From assembly GCA_018241695.1 (NCBI GenBank), contig JAFEDH010000023.1, forward strand, positions 124,001 to 188,000: DNA of 64,000 nucleotides, written 5' to 3'. The notes below the pieces were generated by a model. That model worked only from the letters and a program-made list of their open reading frames with translations. It was not told the DNA's origin and searched no databases. This document shows positions 17,278-26,581 of this stretch, in pieces (position 1 is the stretch's first letter; every line of letters starts with the position of its first letter). The DNA comes from Pseudomonadota bacterium (lineage in GTDB: Bacteria > Pseudomonadota > Gammaproteobacteria > Burkholderiales > Rhodocyclaceae). The translations under genes and the position numbers were made by a program.

Positions 17278-18249
17278 TCAGGCGTCTTCGGGCGGGGGAC
17301 GCAGACGGTACTGGGCACGGCCTTCGGGTTCGTGATAGACACGGATCAGGATTTCTCCGAGCAGGCCGAGGCCCACCAGTTGCGCACCCATCAGCACCAG
17401 CATGATGCCCAGCAGCAGCAGGGGGCGACCACCGATGGATGCGCCACAGAGCTTGAGCACGGTGAGATAGACGCAGACGAGAAAACCCGGCACACCCATC
17501 CACAGGCCGGCACCGCCGAAGAAATGCAGGGGACGGTGCAGATAGCGCAGCATGAATTTCATCAGCAGCAGATCCAGCACGACGCGGAACGTGCGGTCGA
17601 TGCCGTATTTGCTCACACCCTTGGTGCGGGCGTGGTGGCGCACCGGTATTTCGAGGATTCTGGCACCGGCCTCGAAGGCCAGCACGGGAATGAAGCGGTG
17701 CAGTTCGCCATAGAGACGGATACGGCGGACCAGTTCGGTGCGGTAGGCCTTGAGGGCGCAGCCATAGTCGTGGAGCCTGACGCCGGTGACCCGGGCGATG
17801 ATGCGGTTGGCGATCAGCGAGGGAATCTTGCGGTTGATCGCCGCATCCTGGCGATCCTTGCGCCAGCCGGAAATCATGTTGATATCGCTGCGCGCTTCCA
17901 GGGTGCGGACCAGTTCGGGAATATCGAGCGGGTCGTTCTGCAGATCGCCATCGAGCGTGACCGTGTAGCGCCCTTCGACCGCGTCGAACCCGGCCTGAAG
18001 GGCGGCGGTCTGGCCATAGTTGCGCATCAGCCAGCGCGGCTTGAGCCAGGGGGTACGCAGCGCGAGATCACGCAGGATGCGCGCCGAGTCGTCACGCGAG
18101 CCGTCGTCCACGCAGATCAGCTCGAAACTGAAACCGGAAGGCGCCATGGCTTCATCGACGCGTGCCACCAGATCGGGAAGATTCTCCGCCTCGTTGTAGA
18201 TGGGGATGACGATGGAGATGTCGCAGGCGTAGGTGTGGGTGTCGGTCAT
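17278..18249 (-). CDS. Family 2 glycosyltransferase, ArnC/DPM1-like, with two TM helices
   Basis: The 323-residue protein has a cytoplasmic GT2 domain (DISIVIPIYNEAENL; DDGSRDDS; TLDGDLQNDP) and two C-terminal hydrophobic helices. This is the layout of enzymes that load a sugar onto undecaprenyl phosphate or dolichyl phosphate. It is the second such enzyme in the operon; the first (24472-25410) matches ArnC more closely. The start at ATG 18249 overlaps the upstream stop as ATGA. It probably makes a different lipid-linked sugar for the second ArnT-like transferase at 19951-21567; that pairing is inference. Confidence 0.85.
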   Translation of the reverse strand: MTDTHTYACDISIVIPIYNEAENLPDLVARVDEAMAPSGFSFELICVDDGSRDDSARILRDLALRTPWLKPRWLMRNYGQTAALQAGFDAVEGRYTVTLDGDLQNDPLDIPELVRTLEARSDINMISGWRKDRQDAAINRKIPSLIANRIIARVTGVRLHDYGCALKAYRTELVRRIRLYGELHRFIPVLAFEAGARILEIPVRHHARTKGVSKYGIDRTFRVVLDLLLMKFMLRYLHRPLHFFGGAGLWMGVPGFLVCVYLTVLKLCGASIGGRPLLLLGIMLVLMGAQLVGLGLLGEILIRVYHEPEGRAQYRLRPPPEDA

Positions 18250-18788
18250 GTGCGGTTCTTGTAGGCGCGCCAGCCATTCTTCAGTGTGAGGATCAGCAGG
18301 GCCACCGCCAGCAGGGGGTCGAGCAGGGTATCCCATAAATTGGCTGATTCGAGCATACCAGCGGACCAGGCCACCAGGTCTACCGCCAGCAGCCAGAGCC
18401 ACAGGGCCTCGCCACGCCACCAGGCCCATAGCGCCGGGACGGCGAGCAGCGCCACCAGCAGCCCGGGCTGATAGCCGAGGCGATAGGGGTCCCAGTCACT
18501 CATGCCCAGGCTCAGGGGATAGAAAACCAGGGCGATCAGCGTGAGGATGGCCGGGCCACGCCAGCCCCGGGCGATTGCCTGCGGGGTGCGCTCGAACAGG
18601 GCCAGAACCAGCAGTTGCACGGTGGTGATGCTGGGGTCGCCCCAGAGGCCGCGCAGGGCCATGGCAGGAGAGACCTCTCCCCAGGGCGCGAGCGACAGCA
18701 GGGACAGGGCGGCGGCGACAAGATGCCAGCGCCGGGGCAGCACGCGGGTGAATAGCCATGCGAGGAGCAGAACCTGGACGAGCAGCAT
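18246..18788 (-). CDS. Hypothetical integral membrane protein in arn-associated operon
   Basis: I do not recognise this 180-residue protein. It is almost wholly hydrophobic, with about five to six predicted helices and many Trp and Leu residues. It has no motif I can name. It is coupled on both sides, sharing one base with the sialidase-like gene (TGATG) and four with the GT2 gene (ATGA). That placement implies a role with those envelope enzymes. Confidence 0.7.
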   Translation of the reverse strand: MLLVQVLLLAWLFTRVLPRRWHLVAAALSLLSLAPWGEVSPAMALRGLWGDPSITTVQLLVLALFERTPQAIARGWRGPAILTLIALVFYPLSLGMSDWDPYRLGYQPGLLVALLAVPALWAWWRGEALWLWLLAVDLVAWSAGMLESANLWDTLLDPLLAVALLILTLKNGWRAYKNRT

Positions 18789-19954
18789 CAGCGCAGATCT
18801 TTCAGCCAGTCGGGATAGAAGCGCAGGTGCTTGATGCGCTCGCGTTTCCAGGTGTAGGCCAGGTGAATGACACCGCTTTCATCCTGGAGCAGCGCCGGGT
18901 AGGAGAATTCATCCTGGGGCTCGCCCTGGTCCACGATACGGGGCGCGGACCAGCTGTTGCCGGCATCCACCGAAAGTGCCAGCGCGAGGCTGCTGCGACC
19001 CGAGGTGGATGGGTTGTAGGCAAGCAGCAGCCGGCCATCGTTGAGCCGCAGCAGGGCGATGCCGGCATTCGGGTTGGGTAGTTCGGTGGCGACGGCGGAC
19101 GACCAGTGGGCGCCACCATCCACGCTGTGGCTCATGCGGATCCGCTGTTGCGGGCCGGCGTCCCGCAACAGGGCGATGGCATGGTCGGTGTCCAGAGCGG
19201 CGATGGCCGGTTGCAGGCTCTGGCTGGCGGCGGGCAGACGCAGCTTGTCCGTAATGGTGGCAGCTCCTTGCAGGCGCAGCCACTCCGGACGCTTGGCGAT
19301 GAATTCGTGATAGACCGGCAAGCCCAGTTCGCCGTTTGCCAGCGGTACGGGGGGGGCGCGGACCAGGGTGGACAGGTTCCAGAAGGGAGAGGTGATCCAG
19401 CGCGTGATCCTTGACCAGTTGCGTCCTTCATCCCGCGATACCGTGTGGTTCAGCGCGCTGCCGGCCCAGCCGCCATAGGAGACGCTGACGAACCACAGAT
19501 GCAGCGCGCCGTCGGGAGCGGTCCAGAGTAGCGGATTACCCAGCTTGCGCACCAGGCGCCGGGTATCGTGCTGTACCCGCTCCCGGGTGATGATGGATAC
19601 CGGATCCTCCCATTGGCGGCCGTCATAACGGGACAGGACGATGGCAACATCCTCCGCCCCTTCACGACTGCCGGCGAACCACGCCGCTGCGATGCGGTCC
19701 GGCCCCAGCGGGGCGAGGGTGACGGCATGGGCGCTGGCGGCGGGATTGGGGATCAGGGTGGATTCGATATCGGGACGGGCGTGGGTTGGCAGACTCGCGG
19801 TAGAGGTCACCGTCTGGAAATGGGGAGCCGGCAGCGGCCCGAGCCAGGGCAGGCTGACAGCCAGGGCGAGGCAAAAGGCGAAAAGCGGTGGCCAGCGGCC
19901 GTTGATGAACCCGCTCAGGCGGGGCGAGCGCGCCGGTAGCCAGCGGGAGATCAT
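18788..19954 (-). CDS. Sialidase/BNR-repeat-like exported protein
   Basis: The 388-residue protein has an N-terminal membrane anchor or signal (hydrophobic stretch LFAFCLALAVSLPWLGPL) and a six-bladed-propeller-type body. Asp-box/BNR-like elements are visible: SRYDGRQWEDP, SRDEGRNWSR, SVDGGAHWSSA and SVDAGNSWSAP. This resembles the exo-alpha-sialidase-like BNR_2 family. It starts at ATG 19954, overlapping the GT-C stop codon (ATGA), and ends at the membrane protein start. A sugar-cleaving or sugar-binding role on the cell surface is plausible; true sialidase activity cannot be claimed. Confidence 0.78.
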   Translation of the reverse strand: MISRWLPARSPRLSGFINGRWPPLFAFCLALAVSLPWLGPLPAPHFQTVTSTASLPTHARPDIESTLIPNPAASAHAVTLAPLGPDRIAAAWFAGSREGAEDVAIVLSRYDGRQWEDPVSIITRERVQHDTRRLVRKLGNPLLWTAPDGALHLWFVSVSYGGWAGSALNHTVSRDEGRNWSRITRWITSPFWNLSTLVRAPPVPLANGELGLPVYHEFIAKRPEWLRLQGAATITDKLRLPAASQSLQPAIAALDTDHAIALLRDAGPQQRIRMSHSVDGGAHWSSAVATELPNPNAGIALLRLNDGRLLLAYNPSTSGRSSLALALSVDAGNSWSAPRIVDQGEPQDEFSYPALLQDESGVIHLAYTWKRERIKHLRFYPDWLKDLR

Positions 19955-21567
19955 GGCACCAGCTCCAGCAGTACGATGGAGGACATCAAGGGCTGCGGCG
20001 AGCGCAGTTTCCATGCCTGGAACCAGTCCGCGGAGGTGGCTCCTTCTCGGGCGAAGCGGATGCCGGAACCGGCCGAGGTGAGAGCCTGGTATTCGGTCAC
20101 GGGCTTGGAGTGGAGTCTGAGGGCATCGAGTTGTGCGGACAGATGGGGGAGGTCCTCCTTGCGGACACTGATCAGGGTGCCGGGCTGCCGCTCGCCGGGA
20201 GGCAGGCTGTCAAGCCGGCTGGTCTGGCGTAGTGGCCGTTGCATCAACATGGGCAGCAGGGCCGGCTGCGGGCCGTCGAAGAGGATGACGGCATGATCGT
20301 GGGTCCGGGTCAGCAGGGTGGCGGGAATCCGGTTCACACCCAATGCCGGGAAAGCCACGCCCCATCCGGCCGCCCAGAGTACGGCAGCCGATGCCGCGAG
20401 CCGGCCCCAGGCGGGCGGTCCGTTGCGCCACCAGACGGCAATGAACCAGAGCAGGGCAATGGCGAGCAGGGCCCATCCTCCCATTTGCCAGCGCCAGAGC
20501 AGGACAATCAGGATCAGCGCGAGCAGGGCCGGGATTACGCTGCCCAGGCGCCGTGTCCAGCAGGGCGGGTTGCCCCGCTCCAGGGCGAACGCGGCGAGGA
20601 TGGCCAGCGCTGGCAGGGAGCCGATCAGGTAGCGCTCGAAGGTGCGGATGAAAAAGAAGGGCAGCAGGGTGAGGGCGAGCCAGCAGGCGAGAAAGCGGAT
20701 GTCGGGATCATGCCGGCGCACCCACAGGGACTGGAAGGCGACGAAGCTCCAGGGCAGGGCGAGGGTGAGGATGCCAATGGCCGGATCGAGGGAGAAACGG
20801 GAAAGCTGCCGGGCTTCCAGTTCATCCTGGGTGATGCGGGCTAGCTCGGCACCGAAATGGTCACGCACGTAGAGGAACCAGAAAACAGGCAATGCCGCGG
20901 CCAGAAGAAGCGCCAGCAGATGATGGGGCCAGTGGCGCAGGGCCGTATCGCGCAGGGCGGGACGCACGATCCACAGCGCCAGCATGCCCCCGCCGCAGAC
21001 AATCAGGGCCAGGGGGCCCTTGGTCAGAATCGCGGCGGAAAGCGTTGCGGCGCAGGCCAGCAGCGCGCTCCAGCGGGGCTGTCGGAGCCAGCCCAGATAG
21101 CAGCAGAAGGCGCCCAGAGAGAGGGCGGCCACGGGCACATCGAGCATCAGGCGGCGGGATTCCGAGGCGATGCCGCTCATGCCCAGCAGAACGGCGGCGG
21201 CGATCAGCCCCGTGCGCCAGTGTCCGCCAAGAAATTTCCCGATCCAGGTGGTGCCGCCCAGCAGCAGGAGGGCGAAGGCGACGGTGATGCCACGGGCGGC
21301 CAGCAGGGAAGGGCCGAACATTTCGTAGCTGGCCCGGCCCAGCCAGTAAAGAAAAGGGGGTTTCTTGAGACGGGGAAGCCCGTCGATGAAGGGCACCCAC
21401 CAGTGATCGCCCTGCATCATCTCGAGGGGAATGCGCAGGCCCAGCAGGTATTCATCCTTGCCGGTGAGGCCGGTCGGCTCGGTGATGCCCAGGCCCAGGA
21501 CCAGCGCGGCCAGCGCAATCAGCGCCAGGGGCAGGAAGACCCTAGGCAGCAGCCGGGAACTCGACAT
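19951..21567 (-). CDS. ArnT-like GT-C glycosyltransferase (second copy in operon)
   Basis: The 538-residue protein belongs to the ArnT/PMT glycosyltransferase superfamily: about a dozen hydrophobic helices, an N-terminal periplasmic loop with TGLTGKDEYLLGLRIPLEMM and WWVPFIDGLPRLKKPPFLYW, and SESRRLMLDVPVAALSL. These enzymes take a sugar from an undecaprenyl-phosphate donor in the periplasm. Compared with the ArnT at 26950-28638, the first loop has KDEY in place of PDEGRYAE, suggesting another donor or acceptor. It overlaps arnD at its 5' end by 26 bases and the sialidase-like gene at its 3' end. Confidence 0.85.
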   Translation of the reverse strand: MSSSRLLPRVFLPLALIALAALVLGLGITEPTGLTGKDEYLLGLRIPLEMMQGDHWWVPFIDGLPRLKKPPFLYWLGRASYEMFGPSLLAARGITVAFALLLLGGTTWIGKFLGGHWRTGLIAAAVLLGMSGIASESRRLMLDVPVAALSLGAFCCYLGWLRQPRWSALLACAATLSAAILTKGPLALIVCGGGMLALWIVRPALRDTALRHWPHHLLALLLAAALPVFWFLYVRDHFGAELARITQDELEARQLSRFSLDPAIGILTLALPWSFVAFQSLWVRRHDPDIRFLACWLALTLLPFFFIRTFERYLIGSLPALAILAAFALERGNPPCWTRRLGSVIPALLALILIVLLWRWQMGGWALLAIALLWFIAVWWRNGPPAWGRLAASAAVLWAAGWGVAFPALGVNRIPATLLTRTHDHAVILFDGPQPALLPMLMQRPLRQTSRLDSLPPGERQPGTLISVRKEDLPHLSAQLDALRLHSKPVTEYQALTSAGSGIRFAREGATSADWFQAWKLRSPQPLMSSIVLLELVP

Positions 21568-22477
21568 CAGCCAGGAACTCCGGCCCTTGCAACAGCAGTT
21601 CTCCCGAGCGGCCGGGTACGGTACCCCAGCCGATTTCGTGGCGGGGCAGGGTATCGGGATTCAATCCGGCACGCAGATCGCGCAGTGCAATCAGGCGGTA
21701 ACCCTGGTGTTTCCAGCCGAGCAGGAGTTTTTCGAAAGTCTCGGCCAGCTTCATGCCTTCCAGCTCCGCGTGGAGCGTATAGACATGGCCGGTGGTGGAT
21801 TCTTCCCGGGTCATACCCAGCAGATGCTCGTGGACATTGCCGGCGTCGAGGCCGTCCAGGCCGATGAGTTCATCCAGGGTGGGCAGGGTGGTCGGCAGTT
21901 GCGGGCAGTCGACCACTTCACCATTCCAGACCGGCATGAAGGGGCGCTGGCCACGGCAATCGGAGGCATGGGTCATGCCCAGGCGCTGGGTGAGGCGCAG
22001 GGCGTGGGGGTTCATCTGCCATCCCGCGGCACCGTGCGTTGCAGCGGGGGACTTGAAAACTTCCAGGTAGCGGCTGGCGGCCAGACCCATTTCGCGCTCG
22101 GTCCAGGCCATTGGCGCATTGCGTACCCCGTCCTGCCAGCGGATGTGATCCCAGCAGTGGATGCCGGTTTCGAAACCGCTTTCACCCACACCACGCAGGA
22201 TGTCGGCGCAACGGCGGCCGATGTCCGGCCCGGGCAACAGCGTGCCGTACATCAGGGTCTTGAGGCCGTAATGCGAAACCACGGAGGTTCGCGATACCTT
22301 TTTCATGAAGCCGGGGCGAAAGGCGCGCTTGATCGCGCGGCCAGTATGGTCCGGCCCCAGGGAAAACAGGAAGGTGGCACCGGCGCCGTGACGCCGCAGA
22401 AGCTCCACCAGCCGGGGCACGCCGATCAGGGTGCCACGGTAGGTGTCAACATCGATCTTCAGGGCAAGCTGGCGCAT
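21542..22477 (-). CDS. arnD: ArnD, 4-deoxy-4-formamido-L-arabinose-phosphoundecaprenol deformylase
   Basis: ArnD removes the formyl group from undecaprenyl-phosphate-Ara4FN, which drives the L-Ara4N pathway forward. The 311-residue protein is a polysaccharide-deacetylase-family enzyme: the metal-binding start is ALKIDVDTYRGT, followed by GIHCWDHIRWQD and AAGWQMN, all typical of ArnD. It lies seven bases downstream of the decarboxylase gene. Neighbours on both sides are arn genes, so the assignment is firm. Confidence 0.93.
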   Translation of the reverse strand: MRQLALKIDVDTYRGTLIGVPRLVELLRRHGAGATFLFSLGPDHTGRAIKRAFRPGFMKKVSRTSVVSHYGLKTLMYGTLLPGPDIGRRCADILRGVGESGFETGIHCWDHIRWQDGVRNAPMAWTEREMGLAASRYLEVFKSPAATHGAAGWQMNPHALRLTQRLGMTHASDCRGQRPFMPVWNGEVVDCPQLPTTLPTLDELIGLDGLDAGNVHEHLLGMTREESTTGHVYTLHAELEGMKLAETFEKLLLGWKHQGYRLIALRDLRAGLNPDTLPRHEIGWGTVPGRSGELLLQGPEFLADVEFPAAA

Positions 22478-22484
22478 GCATCCC

Positions 22485-23531
22485 TCAATCCATCAGCTTT
22501 CGCGCCTCGGCCACATCGCTACGGTAGGCTTCGAAAATGCCACGCAGCGCGCTCTCGAAATCGACCTTCGGTTCCCAGCCCAGATCGGCCATGGTGTTGG
22601 CGATCTTCGGCACCCGGTGCTGGGTGTCCTGGTAGCCGCCACCGTAATACTCGGTGGATGTGGTTTCCAGCACCCTGACCTGGGCGGCGCTGCCCGCGTA
22701 TTCGGGGTACTGCCGGGCTAGGTCGAGCATCAGGGTGGAGAGTTCGCGGATCGAGTAGTTGTTTTTCGGGTTGCCGATGTTGTAGATCTTGCCGTTGGCG
22801 ATGCCATTCTTGTTGTCGATGATGCGCATCAGGGCGTCGATGCCATCGGTGACATAGGTGAAGGAGCGTTTCTGGGCACCGCCGTCCACCAGCTTGATCG
22901 GCTCGCCGCGGACGATGTGGCCGAGGAACTGGGTGATGACGCGGCTGGAGCCTTCCTTCGGGGTGTGGATCGAATCCAGGCCGGGGCCGATCCAGTTGAA
23001 GGGGCGGAAAAGGGTGTACTGCAGGCCTTCCTGCTGGCCATAGGCGTGGATCACGCGGTCCATCATCTGCTTGGCGCAGGCGTAGATCCAGCGCGGCTTG
23101 TTGATCGGGCCATAGATCAGGGGGGAATTCTCCGGGTCGAATTCCGGATCCTGGCTCATGCCATAGACCTCGGAGGTGGAGGGGAAGATGACCCGCTTCT
23201 TGTACTTCACCGCCTGGCGGATGATCGGCAGGTTGGCCTCGAAATCCAGCTCGAAGACGCGCAGGGGCTCCTTGACGTAGGTGGCCGGAGTGGCGATCGC
23301 CACCAGGGGCAGGATCACGTCGCATTTGCGCACGTGGTATTCGATCCACTCCTTGTTGATGGTGATGTCGCCTTCGAAGAAGTGGAAGCGCGGGTGGTCA
23401 AGGAGGTCGGCCACGCGCTCGGCATTCATGTCCATCCCGTACACCTCCCAGTCGGTGGTGCCGAGGATGCGGTTGGACAGATGGTGGCCAATGAAGCCGT
23501 TGACGCCGAGGATGAGGATCTTTTTGCTCAT
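22485..23531 (-). CDS. arnA: ArnA C-terminal-type UDP-glucuronate decarboxylase (stand-alone)
   Basis: This 348-residue protein corresponds to the C-terminal half of E. coli ArnA, which oxidises and decarboxylates UDP-glucuronate to UDP-4-keto-pentose. It has the NAD-binding GVNGFIGHH at residues 9-17, the catalytic segment PSTSEVYGM with Thr119-Ser120-Glu121, and the YxxxK pair Tyr150/Lys154, with the same 31-residue spacing as the Thr432/Tyr463 pair in E. coli ArnA. The formyltransferase half is a separate gene five bases upstream, in the order of the fused protein. The product should feed ArnB. Confidence 0.93.
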   Translation of the reverse strand: MSKKILILGVNGFIGHHLSNRILGTTDWEVYGMDMNAERVADLLDHPRFHFFEGDITINKEWIEYHVRKCDVILPLVAIATPATYVKEPLRVFELDFEANLPIIRQAVKYKKRVIFPSTSEVYGMSQDPEFDPENSPLIYGPINKPRWIYACAKQMMDRVIHAYGQQEGLQYTLFRPFNWIGPGLDSIHTPKEGSSRVITQFLGHIVRGEPIKLVDGGAQKRSFTYVTDGIDALMRIIDNKNGIANGKIYNIGNPKNNYSIRELSTLMLDLARQYPEYAGSAAQVRVLETTSTEYYGGGYQDTQHRVPKIANTMADLGWEPKVDFESALRGIFEAYRSDVAEARKLMD

Positions 23532-23536
23532 GGTGG

Positions 23537-24475
23537 TCAGCCCAGTGTGATCGGATATTGCGTGTGTTGGCCCAGGCGGGCAGGCAGCGTGGCGGGAGGG
23601 ATAGTCTCGCCATCCAGTTCGACAGACAGGATTCTAACCACCCCGCCATCGCCGCAACGGGCAAAAAGCCGGGTTTCGTCGAGGTAGAGCGCGGGTTTGC
23701 CGGCTGGCCCGGTCTTGCCGGGATGGGACAGGCTGCGGGTGATGACGATACGGTGTCCGTCGAGATCGAAAAAGGCACCCGGATAGGGGGGGGCCACCGC
23801 CCGGATCAGGTTGTGCACCGTACCGGCAGGCTGCATCCAGTCGATGCGGCCATCTTCGGGTTTGCGCCCGCCAAAGTAGCTGCCATCTCCCAGGTTGGGC
23901 CGTACATGCGGCGCGGTGCCCGCCAGCAGGGCGGGCAGCACACCGTTGAGCGCCATTTCGGCAGCCAGCGTGACCTTGCCGAAGACCTCGCCGGCAGTGT
24001 CGTCGGGCAGGATGGGGACAGCCTGCCGGGCCACGATTTCGCCCGCATCGGGTTTTTCCACCATGCGGTGCAAGGTCGCGCCGGTTTCGGTTTCACCGTG
24101 CAGCACCGCCCAATTGACGGGCACACGCCCCCGGTAACGGGGCAGCAGCGAGCCGTGCATGTTGTAACCCCCGCGACGGGGGATCTCCAGCAGCGCCGGC
24201 TTGAGCATCAGCCGGTAGTAGAAGGAGAAGAAGAAGTCGGGTGCCAGGCTCTGGAGGCGGCGGATGAATTCCGGGTGATTGGGGTCTTCCGGTGTGGTGA
24301 CGGGGATGCCGTAGTCCTGCGCCACGTCGGCGACCCGTTCGAACCAGAGGTTCTCGTTCGGATTGTCCTCGTGGGTCACCACCAGGGCGATGTCCACGCC
24401 GTGGGCCAGCAGTACCCTCAGGCAGCGGGCGCCGACATTGTGATAGGCGAAAACGACGGCGCGGGAGGCGTTCAT
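23537..24475 (-). CDS. arnA: ArnA N-terminal-type UDP-Ara4N formyltransferase (stand-alone)
   Basis: This 312-residue protein corresponds to the N-terminal half of ArnA and formylates UDP-L-Ara4N with N10-formyltetrahydrofolate. The catalytic triad of the E. coli enzyme (Asn102, His104, Asp140) is matched by Asn105 and His107 in [12 protein letters not shown] and by Asp143 in EKPDAGEIV. The C-terminal Fmt-like barrel is present. ATG 24475 overlaps the arnC stop (ATGA). The stop lies five bases before the decarboxylase gene, so the two ArnA activities are made as separate, adjacent proteins. Confidence 0.93.
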   Translation of the reverse strand: MNASRAVVFAYHNVGARCLRVLLAHGVDIALVVTHEDNPNENLWFERVADVAQDYGIPVTTPEDPNHPEFIRRLQSLAPDFFFSFYYRLMLKPALLEIPRRGGYNMHGSLLPRYRGRVPVNWAVLHGETETGATLHRMVEKPDAGEIVARQAVPILPDDTAGEVFGKVTLAAEMALNGVLPALLAGTAPHVRPNLGDGSYFGGRKPEDGRIDWMQPAGTVHNLIRAVAPPYPGAFFDLDGHRIVITRSLSHPGKTGPAGKPALYLDETRLFARCGDGGVVRILSVELDGETIPPATLPARLGQHTQYPITLG

Positions 24476-25410
24476 GCATCGCGCTCCAGTACAGCTTCGA
24501 TCAGATAGCGGGGACGGTGGCGCACCTGCTGGTAGATGCGGCCGATGTATTCGCCCAGGAGGCCGATGCCGAACAGGGTGAGCCCGACGAGAAAGAAGGC
24601 GAGTGCGAAGAGGGTGAACAGGCCTTCCGCTTCGGGGCCGACGGTCAAGCGGCGGATGATCAGCAGGACGAAGAGCGCGGCCGAACCGAGGGAAACCACG
24701 ATGCCCAGCATGGAGAACCATTGCAGGGGCACCAGCGAGAAACCCGTCATCAAATCGAAATTGAGGCGGATCAGGCTGTAGAGCGAATATTTTGATTCCC
24801 CGGCGACCCTCTCCTCGTGCTCGACCACCACTTCCGCCGGGTAGCGGGCGAAGGTGTAGGCCAGGGCGGGGATGAAGGTGCTGACTTCCTTGCAGGCATT
24901 GATCGCGTTCACCACGTTGCGCGAATAGGCACGCAGCATATTGCCCTGATCGGTGATCCGGATGTGGGTGATTTTTTCCCGCAGCTGGTTCATGGCCTTC
25001 GAGGCGAAGGTGCGAAAAAAACTGTCCTGGCGTTTGCGCCGGATACTGCCGACGTAGTCATGGCCTTCACGCATCTTGGCAACGAGCTTGCCGATTTCCT
25101 CGGGAGGATTTTGCAGGTCGGCATCCAGGGTGAGGACAATATCGCCGCGGGCATGCTCGAAGCCGGCCATGATCGCCATGTGCTGGCCGGCATTGGTGGC
25201 CAGCAGGATGGCCCGGGTGACATCCGGGCGTTGCTGGAACTGCTCACGCAGGATGGCGGCGGAGCGGTCGCGGCTGCCGTCATTGACGAAGAGGATTTCA
25301 TAGGGCTCGCCAAGGGCATCCAGCGCCGGATAGAGCCGGTCGAAGAGGTTCTGGAGGCCGGCTTCCTCGTTGTATACCGGGATGACGACGGAAATTTCGG
25401 GAGTGTTCAT
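24472..25410 (-). CDS. arnC: ArnC, undecaprenyl-phosphate Ara4FN transferase
   Basis: ArnC transfers 4-formamido-L-arabinose to undecaprenyl phosphate. The 312-residue protein has the GT2 domain (EISVVIPVYNEEAGL; VNDGSRDRS; LTLDADLQNPPEEI) and two C-terminal membrane helices ending in LTLFGIGLLGEYIGRIYQQV. It lies between arnB (30 bases upstream) and the formyltransferase gene (ATGA overlap), as expected for the pathway. Confidence 0.93.
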   Translation of the reverse strand: MNTPEISVVIPVYNEEAGLQNLFDRLYPALDALGEPYEILFVNDGSRDRSAAILREQFQQRPDVTRAILLATNAGQHMAIMAGFEHARGDIVLTLDADLQNPPEEIGKLVAKMREGHDYVGSIRRKRQDSFFRTFASKAMNQLREKITHIRITDQGNMLRAYSRNVVNAINACKEVSTFIPALAYTFARYPAEVVVEHEERVAGESKYSLYSLIRLNFDLMTGFSLVPLQWFSMLGIVVSLGSAALFVLLIIRRLTVGPEAEGLFTLFALAFFLVGLTLFGIGLLGEYIGRIYQQVRHRPRYLIEAVLERDA

Positions 25411-25440
25411 GTCAGACGTTTTGAACCAGCCTGGATCAGG

Positions 25441-26568
25441 TTAATGGGCCCGCCGGCTCTGGGTCAGGGCCGGCTTCAGGGCGGCGCAGACACGATCCAC
25501 ATCGGCGTCGGTCATGGCCGGGAAAAGCGGCAGGGTCACGGTCCGGGCGCCTACATCCTCGGCATGGGGGAACTGGCCGGGGCGAAAACCCAGATTCCGG
25601 TACAGGGTGAACAGATGCAGCGCCGGGTAATGGACGCCGACGCCGATGCCTTTGGCCTTCATGGCAGCGAGGAAGGTACCGCGGTCGGTGCCGGGGGGCA
25701 GGAGCGGCTGGAACATATGCCAGTTGCTGCGGCTGAAATCGGCAGGAGGCAGTTCCAGACCGAGGCCGGGGTCGATCCTGTCGAAGTAGGCGCGGGCCAG
25801 GGCGCGGCGGCGCTCGGTCCAGGCTGCGATGTGGCGCAATTGCCCCAGACCCACGGCGGCGGCGACATCGGTGAGATTGAATTTCCCCCCCGCTATATCC
25901 ACATCCATGCTGCCATCGGGAAAGCGTTGTACGCCTTGCAGGCGCATCCGCTCGCAGAGGACAGGATCGATATCGTCCGGCAGCACCAGGGCGCCACCTT
26001 CGCAGGTGGTGAGATTCTTGTTGGCGTGGAAGCTGAAAGAGATGAAGTCGCCCGTGCTGCCGATGGGCCGGCCATTCCACGCGGCACCGAAGGATTGGGC
26101 GGCATCTTCCACCACCCGCAGAGCGTGCTTGCGGGCGATCGCGTAGAGCCGGTCGCGGTCCACCGGCAGGCCGGCCAGGTCTACCGGCATCAGGGCGCGG
26201 GTGCGGGACGTGATGGCGGCAGACAGTTTTTCGAGATCGATGTTGCGGGTTGCCGGGTCGATGTCCACCAGCACCGGTGTGGCGCCCACTTCCAGAATCA
26301 CGTTGGCGGTGGCGACCCAGGTCATGGGGGTGGTGATCACCTCATCGCCGGGCTGGATGCCGGCCAGGCGCAGCGCCACTTCCATGGTGCCGGTGCCGGA
26401 GTTGAACGCCCGGACCGTGCGTCCGCCCAGATAGCGGGAGAGCGCGGCCTCGAAGGCGAGGACTCTGGGACCGCTGGTGATCCATCCGGAGCGCAGGACA
26501 TCGGCCACGTCGGCGATGGTTTCCTCGTCGATGAAAGGGCGGGTGAAGGGAAGAAATGCTTCTGCCAC
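25441..26568 (-). CDS. arnB: ArnB, UDP-Ara4O aminotransferase
   Basis: ArnB is a PLP-dependent aminotransferase that turns UDP-4-keto-arabinose into UDP-L-Ara4N with glutamate. The 375-residue protein is a DegT/DnrJ/EryC1 family member. Lys184 in FSFHANKNLTTCEGG is the expected PLP lysine, and FNSGTGTMEVAL and VEDAAQSFGA are family motifs. The start is a GTG at 26568, with AGGA 11 bases upstream; no closer ATG fits the family length. It lies 13 bases after the arnE-like gene. Confidence 0.93.
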   Translation of the reverse strand: MAEAFLPFTRPFIDEETIADVADVLRSGWITSGPRVLAFEAALSRYLGGRTVRAFNSGTGTMEVALRLAGIQPGDEVITTPMTWVATANVILEVGATPVLVDIDPATRNIDLEKLSAAITSRTRALMPVDLAGLPVDRDRLYAIARKHALRVVEDAAQSFGAAWNGRPIGSTGDFISFSFHANKNLTTCEGGALVLPDDIDPVLCERMRLQGVQRFPDGSMDVDIAGGKFNLTDVAAAVGLGQLRHIAAWTERRRALARAYFDRIDPGLGLELPPADFSRSNWHMFQPLLPPGTDRGTFLAAMKAKGIGVGVHYPALHLFTLYRNLGFRPGQFPHAEDVGARTVTLPLFPAMTDADVDRVCAALKPALTQSRRAH

Positions 26569-26581
26569 GGTGTACGGTTTC

